Below, piece after piece: positions 37,901-49,900 of a DNA stretch of 64,000 nt. The stretch covers positions 302,270 through 366,269 of the forward strand of contig JADDOH010000302.1 in the NCBI GenBank assembly GCA_016648135.1. Reading direction: 5' to 3'. The notes beneath the pieces are model-generated. The model ran no database searches and was not told where the DNA came from. It saw only the letters and a program-made list of their open reading frames with translations. The first letter of the stretch is position 1; each line of letters begins with the position of its first letter. This DNA is from Agrypnia vestita. Lineage: Eukaryota > Arthropoda > Insecta > Trichoptera > Phryganeidae. Both the position numbers and the translations under genes were made by a program.

Positions 37901-40900
37901 ACAAAAGTTTGTTCAGCAATGAGGCTCATTTTTGATTGAATGGCTATGTTAACAAGCAAAATTGCTACATCTGGAGTGAAGAAAATCCACAAACTATTTT
38001 TGAGACGTTACATCCACAAAATGTCACTGTTTGGTGTGCTTTGCGGACTGGTGAAACCATTGGTTCATATTTTTTCAAAAATGATAAAGAGCACTATTGA
38101 TCCACGATTACTGTTTTTTTTGTTTGTTTCTCGATTGAATGGCGTTAATGTGGAACAGCTTTGATTTAAAAAAGACTGCACAATGTACCACACAGCGCGA
38201 GCCACAACAATTATTATTCGATGAGCGCGTAATTTCGCATAATGGACCTATGAATCGGCCTCCAAGATCGTCTGATTTAACACCGTTGGATTTTTTCTGT
38301 GGAGATGTGTGAAGTTGTTAGTCTACACCAATAAACCAGAGACAATTGATGACTTGGAAGCCAACATTTGCCGCGTTAATGCCGATATAGGCACCAGCTG
38401 CTCGAAAATTGGACTTCCAGTTTGCACTTTATTTGCGCAGCGCCCATAAACACTAATGGCGTAAAATTATCTTACCAATAAAGCCAATACCATGGCCATT
38501 ACCGTGATCTTTATGTGTTTTATTTCATTTAAAATTTTATGCCTCTAATAAAAACATCCTAATTTTATCACTACTATCCTTTGGAGAGTCATCAGATGAT
38601 GTGAGGGACTGTTTTTTTTTTGTTGACTGTTCCTCAAAACTTTAGTGGTGATAAATAAAACTTAACATTTGTGGATTACAAAGTTTAATTTAGTGTATAT
38701 TAAAATGAATCTATATTTCATATTGTTTTATTAATATATCATCGCCGCAGATGAAATATAGTCCAGGTGACAAATTTGGCCAAAATTAGTTAAATACGCT
38801 ATCCGTTAGTTATTTTTTCTCTATCACCTACTATTCATCACATATATCAAAAATCATTACTTTTGAAAATAAGATTTGAAACAAGTTTTTACATAAAAAT
38901 TCTCGCACATCAAATATGAATCATGTAAGACGGGCCCAAGAAAATTAATAGCCATGATATACTTTTATTAAAGATGGCAGGATAAATATGTAAAGTGTGC
39001 AAAATGATGCTAATAAACATGAATGGCATAGAAAAAGATTACATATACTACTAGGTGGTGTCATCAAATAAAAATAGGTGATGACGATTTACAAGAATCA
39101 CCAAAAGAAGGAGCAATCGCAAAATTAAAAAAGTAATTAACATTGAAAATTTTAAAAAGTGTATTTTTTGCTCAAAGTGCCCAGCCACTATTCAATCCAA
39201 CACAGACGATATATAGAATCTACATTTTTGTCAATAGTACATATGTACTCTATATAAAGTGCCTAATGTGTCATTGAAAATGTAAAGTCTCTTGATAGAC
39301 ATTTATTTAGTAAAATTTTAAAATGTGAAAAGATTCTCTTCATAGGCCATGTAAAGACCAATGCAATTTTCATGTTGGATTCAAATGTGGTAACGTATCG
39401 AAAGAAAAAATAATTCAACACACATGAATGTACTATGTGCATCATAGATTTCATAAAAGATGTACCTATCACCATTCGATAAAAATGATTGTTATTTCTG
39501 ATGGTTGTAATTATCAGAATAGGAATAGGATTTTAGCTAGCGCTCATAGTAATTTTGCTAAAGAAAATTAAATTACCATTGGGCAATGCTTTTTGGAGAA
39601 AGGGCATCCAATGATAGAGGCTAACAATGTTCATTCGGTGTTAGAAGACTATTTTCGACCTCCGTTGTATGCACTTAGTGACTATGTCAGTGGTATACAT
39701 GGTTATATGTGATAAAGATGTGTCTGCAGACTAATTTAAAGTCTTTACGACCGGGAAAGAAAGTGGGACATCCTGTAGTCACAGATTTAAGGGCCTTGAA
39801 ATACACTCCTTCTGGTGATATTTAATATAAAATAGATTAATGAAGGGTTGGACTGACCTTTCCCAATGTTGGAAAAATGGATATTCTTCTTCGTCAAATT
39901 GTATAACGAGCCTTTAGCTTTAACCGAATTGAAGTTTTGAGATCAGCAAGAACTAAAAGCTTTAACTGATAAAGACCACCATCATTTTTATGATTCATTA
40001 ATGTTTAAATAATAAAAGAAATGATGGTATTTGATGACAATGAATCATGCTAGGTTCATTTATTAATTTATTTTTATATCGACTTTATATTTTAATTTGT
40101 ATAATCTGTATTACTTGATCTCAAAATGTTGCATCGTGTTTGGAGGAATATGTGTTGATAGAACCAATAGGTTATCTTGGTAGAATAATATAGTATATTT
40201 AACCCCATTGTCTTTACATCACTATAAAAATTAAAGATAAATTCTAATATTTTAAAAATTATAATTACTGTATTGTCAAATTAATTAAAGAAAAACAGTC
40301 TCCGAAATGTTCATGAGTCTCACATAATAAACGACATCTAGTGCAAAATATGGTGCACGTGATATAATCAATGTATAGATTCTGAATCATGTGATTTTTT
40401 TTTGAAAAAAATTTAACAAAATATCACATTATGTATTTACTTATATGTAAAAGCATTTATAAGGATTGATTTTTATTTATCCTAATAACAGTTAAATTAT
40501 TATATACCTAACTATATTTTTATTTTTTTCAGTTTTTTGTATTTTTCTCAAAAGATGACTTTTGTTACACATATTTTTTATGCAGCGACAATATGTCACT
40601 TTTACTTTCATGTTCTCTATAAGTTGTATTGTCATTTGGGGATGGTAATGTTTAACAGCATTGTTTTCTTGTTGAGAAATGTTATTTTGAATGAGAATGT
40701 TACTTTGGTTGGTGACAACACTCCATTTGCTGGGTGACAAGCCAACCCAGTATTAAAAAAAAATTTTTTTTGTAACTAACGATGAACCCAAGACTTTATT
40801 CATATCCCTTACTGCGGTTTCACTAAAACACTTTGTAACACTGTGTGTAAATTTTTGAAATAATATTGCACTGATACTAATGTTTTTAAAATTTTACAAT

Positions 40901-43900
40901 CTACAAAAGGATCGAAAAGCACAACCTTAAGGCGATTGTCTAGCAGAGTGAGCAAATTTCACCATTTTTTCTCACATCTTCTGTTGCGTTTTTTATCACA
41001 TTTTTGTATGGAAATATCTCATTTTAAAATTTATTCATTAGATTACGTTTATTTTAAATACGAATATTTTGTTAAAATTTCACAAACTAAATAATAAAAT
41101 TGATTAATAAATTACAAAACCTTCGATGTTTTGAAAATGAAGAAAATTGCTCCACTTTGTGGGCCTTTTATGGCTGAACGGCCTGTTGAGATGTTTTTTT
41201 AATTCAATAATATTACAAAGGGAAAGGGACATTAAGATCTGCAAGATCCTGGAGTAGGGACTGAGTACCGACATTTAAAATGCAATTGAAAAACAAGTGG
41301 TTCAAATCCAGCTCTTGCTTACAGACTGCCGACGGGAAGTATTGAAAGTGTTGCTACGATTTTTAGAGAGTAATTGCATTGAGCTGTAATGTTTATGTCG
41401 ATGACCTATTGACTAGTTTTTGGCAATAACATCCTTTTACTGGGTGACAAGCCATTAAATTTATAAAAAAACAAAAAATATTACTAAGTAAACAATCTTA
41501 TATTTTATATTTTAAATTTTAAATTTGTACCAATTATTGCAAAATCTGTTAGTATGTTTACATGCAATTTATGTTTTAAAAAACACTTTTATAAATTATT
41601 TTTATTTTTTGTGTTTTTTTCAATCCTTTATAGATAGTTTATAACTTTTTTCTTTAACAAATGAAAGGAATAGACATTATTATTTTAAAATTAATACAAA
41701 AAAAATCAAAAAATTATTCTCAATTTCAGATTTTAGCTATTTAATCAAGGCACTGCGTATTGTGTCATAAATACGTTGCGTCTTGATTAAATATCTAAAA
41801 TCAGGAATATCGACAAAGATTTTGATTTTTTTTGGTTTTAATATATAATTATAATATCTATTCTTTTGACTATTGAAGTAAAAAAGTTGTCAAAGATGTA
41901 AAAAAAGTTGAAAAAAACCTACAAAAAATAAAATATTTTTAAAAAACAGTATTTTTTAAAACGTAAATTGCTAGTAAACAAACTAACAGATTTTGCTATA
42001 ATTGTAATAAATTGAAGATAATTGTTTACTTTGTAATATTATTGAATAAAAAAGACATCTCAACAGGCCGTTCAGTCATAAAAAGCCCACAAAGTGGAGC
42101 AATTTTCTTCATTTTTAAAACATCAAAGGTTTGGTAATTTATTAATCAATTATATAATTTAGTTTGTGACATTTAAATAAGATATTCGTATTTAAAATAT
42201 ATGTAACCTGATGAATAAATTTTAAAATGAGATATTTCCCTACAAAAATGTGATAAAAAACGCAAGAGAAGATATGAGAAAAAATGATGAAGTTTGCTCA
42301 TTCTGCTAGACGATCGCCTTAACTGTCAAAATCACAAGAATTCCTAATTTTTTTTTCAATATTTCTGCTCATTTTCTGTAAACTGTTGGACTATCACTAC
42401 GATAGCTTATATGGTATATTAAAAATTAATCCATTTTAATACAAGTCAACCAAAATAATTAAAACCTTACAAAAAAAGTATTTTCAGATTTGTACAAGGT
42501 TTTAATCATTTTATGTGACTTGTATCAAAGGAATGAATTTTTAATATTCAATATAAATGACTTTCATGATTGTCTAACGTTTTACAAAAGATAAGTCAGA
42601 AATATTGCAAAAAAAGCAAACTTTGATGTTGCTTATCTCCATAACTATTGACATTTCACCTAAAGTATAGAGAATATTTTCTATATAAAATTGAATGAAG
42701 AGACTCCCCCGAAGTTTTTGCTACTAGCTATGAGATGCCCTGTATACAGGGTTATTTGGAAAACATTAATAACCTCGCAGGACTATATTCCTGCCTTGAT
42801 TATGAGTCAAAAATGTTCAAGCTATTATGACCTTATATCAATAGTTATGAAGATAGGCGACATCAAAGTTTGCATTTTTTTTTCAATGTTTCTGACTTAT
42901 TTTTTGTAAGACGTTGGACTATCATTACAGTAACTTATATCGATTACGAAAAATTCATTCATTTCAATACAAGTTAAATAAAATGATTAAAACCCTGAAA
43001 AATTTTCCATTTGGAATGTTTTCCGATTGGAATTTGAAGGATTTTATTATTTTATTTGACTCGTATTAAAGGGAACGAATTTTTCATATTCGATATAAGT
43101 TACTGTAATGATAGATCAACGTTTTACAAAAAATTAGTCAGAGTTAATATCAAAAAATTAATATTGAAAAAAAAAAATGCAAACTTTGATGTCGCATATC
43201 TTCATAACTATTGATATAAGGTCATAATAGCTTGAACATTTTCGACTCATAATCAAGGCAGGAATATAGTCCTGCGAGGTTATTAATGTTTTCCAAATAA
43301 CCCTGTATATCGAGGGTCCTCAGCCAAAAGGGCTCAAGTGGTTATCTCGAACATTTACTTTCTTTTGCTCTTCTGCAAAGGTCCAAATAATGTCTTAGGA
43401 GGACCCTCGATGTTATGATATGTTTGTTCGGGTTTTAGATGTCAGCTAATTTGGTATAATTGGGACATCTAGAGTCTAAACAATAATTATATTTTAGGTA
43501 TGAATTTCTAGACGATTAGATAAAATAAGCAATTTGAATATGCGGTTAAAAAAGTGATTTTTTTTTATCCTATCACTATCTATCTATATTAATATATTTT
43601 TATCCTATCACTATCTATCTATATTAATATATTTTTATCCTATCACTATCTGAAGATGTACATAGTATGGGCAAAAATTCACACTATAAATTTTTATATT
43701 TAGGAATCTGAAGGAATTTACATCCCTCTGCCCTGGCAGAAACTCCAAGAAAACACCAGGACCACTTTTTCCCAAGTAATTAATTTGCAGTAAACCCTTT
43801 ATTTACATTGCCGATGATTTTTTGGGATGAAATTATTATTTGTATTTCAGTTTTAACAATGCACCTTGGGTTCTGTGAATTGTTTGAATACTTATAATAC

Positions 43901-46900
43901 AAATGTTTTGTTGATTTCGCAAGAATCTTTCGTTAAGCAGTGTGTTTGCTAATAGTAGGATAAATCAATATTTTTTGCATTTTTTATGCAAATGGAATAT
44001 ATATAACACTAATTTTGTATTTATAAAACCGTATATGATGAACTGATTCATTTTTGTTTTCTGTAGTACGTACAAGCAGTACCAGAGATATGAATGGCCA
44101 TGCATTCAAAGGTCTCCCTAATGTTATAAAATTTGCTTCTGACGTGCGGAGTGGTGGGGGAAATGCTAACAGTGACTGGGGTCACTGTTCGTCTCTTATC
44201 CAGTCACAACATTCATGAACTTCTTAACGGTTTATGAATATTGGTCCATATATATATATTTATATAATAGTACCAACATTTGTTATGAAAAAGAAAAACA
44301 ATATGTTATAATTAACATTTGACATTATAGTGTAAAATAGCAAAACTCTTGTACAAAGTACCAAATATGATAGCGAAAATATCAAACTGCTTTTCAAAAA
44401 TCGCATAGAATTTGCGTAATTCATATAAATATTTCACATAAACACTTTTTGTTAAGAAATATTCATTTTGTGGCATCGGGGATGTGAAACAAATCATATA
44501 AAATAGTTTTTATCGCGGTCCACTCTGCTAAAGTTTGTTGTGGCGAGAACTTGACTTTATGTGTACGACTTTTCAATACAACTAAAGAGGCATTGAGGAA
44601 AAAATGCAATCTCTCATAAATACTTAAGGAGTCTTCCAAATACAATATATTTTTTTTCATTCCTATCATATTTAATGTTACCAAAAAAGTTATCACTAGA
44701 ATTTTTCTTATTTTTCATTAGCTGTATCAATATAAGGTACATGCCCTCGAAGTGTATTTTAAAATAGTGTAATCAATTCAGTTTTTGCAGTAAATTGGTG
44801 CTCTTTAATTAAAAGTGAATCTAAAGAATTTACCAATGAACACCGCCATGGAAGCTGAAGAATTCAGAAATACTTGCCAATAGTCGGAATTGAATGTTAA
44901 CAGAGTTTTGAAAACAGAACTAACAGACTTCTGTAAAGACATTTACAGATAAGATAATCTTATCATAATTTCTACAATCTTCAAGCGATTTCACCAAGGA
45001 TATCAAAACTGTCAATTCATAATTACTCTCCAGTTCTAAGGCATCAACGGACATCAAAGACCGTGACCGGGGTTTTGAAGAAATTTGTCATTCTTTGCGG
45101 TTTGCAAACCGCAATTGGGAAATCAGTATAAGTTCCATATGCTTTAAAAGTTTTTATTTTGATATTGTTAATACATTATCAGTAGTTTAAAAGTGCGTTG
45201 AGTTTGAAGAAGACTAAATAATTAAGTAATATAAAAAAAAATTTATTCCTTTTCTTTATAGGTAGTTACACCACACAGGTAATACCGGTGGGTATAATTT
45301 TTTATAGTAATTTCACTGAACATGAAAATTTATTAGGTTGTTGGATGGATATGAATATATACAAAATAAAAATACAACAAGAAACCATATCCGCATTCTA
45401 CACATGCCTAGATATTGTCCTACAGAGCATAACACGTCAATGGAAGATCGTGATTCAGTTATAAAACGTACTTTGGGAGAAAGTTCTTCTCAGGTAGTTA
45501 GTTGTTCATGTGAAAAATTTGACAGTTTGGGGGCTATTCTTAATCATTGATGAATATTATACGCATTTTTTGTAGTTTTATTTGTTAATTTGACGACTAT
45601 GTATACTCCCAGCATGAGTTTCATTAATCACATTAATTTATACCATAAGCGTTGTTACTGATGTTGGGAAGTTTACTAAATAATACATTATTTAATATCG
45701 TTTAAAAAAATAAATAAAAGTTTAAAAGTCAAAGTTATTATTAATTAAAAGTATTAAAAACGTAGTGTACTTTGTCATAGTGTTATTTTTGTAGGATTTG
45801 TGTTATGTGTTATAATAGACCAGCTTCACTCTCCTCGGTTTAAAATACATGACTTTGATTAAAATAAATCAAAAATGAAATATATAAAACGGAGTACTTC
45901 CCTATTTGACTTGGTGAAATATTCAATGCATCCCCGAGAGGATTCAGAAATATCGGCCCCCTACTCCCTCCCCAATTTCTTTCTCTCCAATTTGGTACCA
46001 AATCAATGGCATGAGAAGAGTGCACGGGTAAAGGGGACTGTTAGTATCAAAGTGTATTCAAAGTTATACCCTAAATTTTACCAATTGATTTCGGAGCAGT
46101 GTCCACAATTCATTTTTGTATGTAAAAACAAAGATGCAATAATTCAAGCTGAGAAACGAAAAGGAATCTTAACAGTATTTTGCCAAACTGCCATCATTTT
46201 TATGCTTAGTTGATAACTGAAATATTATGAACGGGGATCTATATACTAATGAGTTTTCTTGAATTTTTCAAAATTGCCTATAATATTTATCTGGAACTTT
46301 TTTAGAAATATCTTTTTTCTTGTAGTTAATTTCATTTACTTATTTTATTATACTGTATGATTCAAATTTATCACGTTAGTATATTATTAGGACCGTTTGA
46401 TAATTTTGAGGGATTCCTAAGAGAGGGCGTACTATATGGCACTGGGGCATATTGTTACTGTATTCATGTCAAAGCACAATCATGTGGCTTAGGTTTTCGG
46501 TATGTGTCATTTTGCCCAAGTGTACACAACACATTCTTTTTAGCATTAAATATGTCGAATTACGTACCAACAAAACAGGAAGTTTTACGTTGGGTTACAT
46601 TACTTGATGTAAACCCATGTCAAAAGGAAGATAAACTTGCAGAATCATTTAGAGTTGATCGTTCAACCATTTTTAGATGCTTACATACACTAACAATGAT
46701 TCAAAAGCAAGGAAAATGGGTCCATACAAACTGAAATTAAGAGACGTAGAAAGGCAATTTTTTATTTGTGAACAGCTACTCCGTCAGAATCGAAAAGTTT
46801 TCTTCATCGTATTGTCACTGGTGATGAAAAGTGGATACACTATGACAATCCCAAGCTTAAAAAATCATGGGGTAAGCCCAGCCACGCATCAACGTTGACA

Positions 46901-49900
46901 GCAAATCCGAATATCCATGGATCGAAGTTCATGATCTGTATTTGATGGGATCTGCTTTGTGTTGTGTGCTACGAGTTGCTCATACTGCTGATACTTAGAA
47001 ACGCTGAAATGGGAAGTCTTACCCTACCCGCTGTATTCTCCAGACATTGCTCCTTCTGAATACCACTTGTTTTGATCAATGACTCATGGCTGGGCCGAGC
47101 AGCACTTCACTTTTTATGAAGATACCAAAAAATTGTTCGATTCGTGGATATCCTCAAAAGACCATTTGTTTTTCCGACGTGGTATCTGTATCTGCCAAAA
47201 AGATGGGAAAAAGTAGTAGCTAGCGATGAACAATACTTTAAATGATTAACTTATAACCACTTTTAAAAAAAAATGCAGTTATTTTATAAGAAAATCCTTC
47301 AAAATTAATGCACGGCCCTATTATATATTTACAAACTTCTGATTATACGAGGTAGCATTAACCGGGTTGCAAATTAACCGGGGGAGTAAAAGTTCAGTTT
47401 TTTTTTGAAAATATTTTGAAATTCTTTATAAAATCTAAAAATATTTTGTATCACCTAAATAATATTACACAAACAAAACATAAAACTCATGTAGTTATGA
47501 GCATGCAGAATTGTGAAATTACGAATATCTCAAATCATGAAATTTTGGTAATCCCTATCAATAGCGATTTATTTTGACACAAGTGGAAATGCGCATCCTT
47601 TTTTCCTTTTTTCTCTGTCACCCCGGATAATCCAAAGTTTATTGTATACATACGTGATTTTCAATGTATTTTTGGAAAGCTTTGTATCGAAACAATGGTG
47701 TAGACATAAAGGGAAAAAAAAATTTGGAAATAAAAGCCTTTATATTTGGTATTTTTCTTAATGCTAGAAATCAATTGGTGAAAGTTAGGTTATTATGTAT
47801 TATATTAAATGGTCAAGAAATGAAGTTTTTCTTTGAAATGCATTTTAAAATATAATAAAAATTATGATTTAGACAAACAATTTTTTTTTAAGTTTGTCTC
47901 TTGACAATGTATTATTACTATGAAAAGTGATTAGGGTAAATAATTAATTTACCATAAAGGAAGATCCTCAAACATACATGTTTTTTTAAACCAAACATTA
48001 AATAATAATAATAAAAAATAATAAATAATTTTAATAATAACCTGTTGATGCTCTAGTTAGCTGATATGTTGACTTTAAAATATTTGTGAAGTCTTTATAA
48101 AGTCAGTCATTTTCTATGGAGCATGTTTTGATATCTATACATTTAAAAGTTATTTAATCTAACCCATTTCATTAAACAAAATCAATTTATTTTAGCGAGG
48201 AAGTAGATGATCATCTTGATGCCATGCAGACTGATTTGGAGAGCCTGAGGGAATTACTTCGTGGTGATTCATATTCATTCGATGCAAATACATTACTAGG
48301 AGTAAGTAAATTTTATTTTTAACCTTTTAACTATCCCCATATTGGACACAAAAGACATCTGTAGAAATGGTCAAAATGATGAATTTAATTATTTTATTTA
48401 CTCTAAAAGAATAAAATGTGCTCTCAGAATTGAACAAAGAAGAAGAAATTAAGCAGCTTAAAAGTATTGCTTTATAGTAAGAATTGGCTACAATGTGATC
48501 TATAAAGTGGGCTGGCACTGTGTACAAAAAATAATTTTTAGTACTCTACTTCTAAATACATATGTACTTGCTTTTTAGTTTGACTTCGTTGAGACCCACT
48601 TCATTTCCTTCATGTTTGTATTTACAATACACCAAAATGTCAAAACTCGTAACAAGTGTGCTCTCTGTAAAAAATATATAAAATGATCATAAAGTGCAGT
48701 TTAAGTCAAAAAGATTGGTTCAGAACAGAAAGGAAGACGCTGTGGCAGTTTTGTTATAATCAGTGTTTCAGTGTAGTGAGATTAATGCACATAATCTGTG
48801 ATTTTATTATATGTCAAACACTGTTTGTATATTAACAAACTTGCACCAATACGTGCAATTCAAATATTTTCTACCGTGCTGACCATTCAAGGACTCAGCG
48901 CCATCTACTGTGCTCCCGCCAAGGGCTCCAAACTAAGTGGCCCCCGCACCATTCAAATTACATATTTAATTACATTCTTCTACTTGATTCATTCTCATCA
49001 ATATGGACGCTATCCAATTTATTAACATAGCTGAGGATGCAGTCAACATACTAACTAGTTTAGTCATGGATCCCACAAATAAATTTAGCAAGGATCAAAT
49101 TGTAAAAATAATACCGAAAACTAATGACATAATGAGCACCATCGGTCAAATGAGGGTGAACTAGCCGCTTACAAGTACATGATAGACCAAACCATCTTTA
49201 ACTCTAATACGTCATCAGATGTCATGTTTTTTAAATCTTCGTCACATGAATTATGTTAATAACGTAGACGGTCGTCTCCTTGACCACGTACTAACGTACT
49301 CCGAAAATGTCCGGGTTCTACAAGCTTACGACAATATTTTAATGGCCGATAAATATCACCCATCCTTATTGATTAAATATCATGGTATTCAAATCACTCA
49401 CTAATTGTGCAAATGATGTTTTAAACTTTCACAAAGCAGACTTTTCCAAAATCGATGACTTTATATCATGTGCTGATTGGAAATTTTTACAGACAAGCAA
49501 AGATATCAATCAATTAATAGATCAATTCTACCAAATCATTACAAAGCGATAGAATTATTAGTCCCTGTAACAAAAAAAATTGCATTGTACCCTAAATGGT
49601 TTACTAAAGAATTAATTGAAATGATAAGAAAAAAGAAAAAAATCTCCCATAAAAAGTATAAAATTACTCGTATTGTAAATGATTTCTTAGAATTCTGCCA
49701 ACTATGAAATAAAATAAAACATTTGTCAAAACATTGCTTTAATAAGTGCATTAAGGGGGAATACCTACCTATGAAGCGCGAAAAAGGGCAATTTTTGTGA
49801 ATTTTTTTAAGAAAACCTATATAAATTATGGTATTTGTAATTTCTTCATAAAAGTACATACTTTTAAGAATATGTAAAAAAAAATTATAAAAAAATATTC

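Noticed and set aside
43705..43776. Possible 72-base HSF exon after TATATTTAG with donor GTAATT
   Set aside because: The phase would fit the 24673 donor and the 48196 acceptor, but the peptide shows no HSF similarity and the donor and polypyrimidine tract are weak. Not supportable without transcripts.
45262..45278. 17-base micro-exon flanked by TTTATAG and GTAATA
   Set aside because: Inserting it after the phase-2 donor at 24673 gives an immediate TAG, and its length does not restore the phase needed at 48196.
45875..46213. 112-codon open frame as a novel gene
   Set aside because: No recognisable domain, no promoter or splice evidence, surrounded by decayed transposons.
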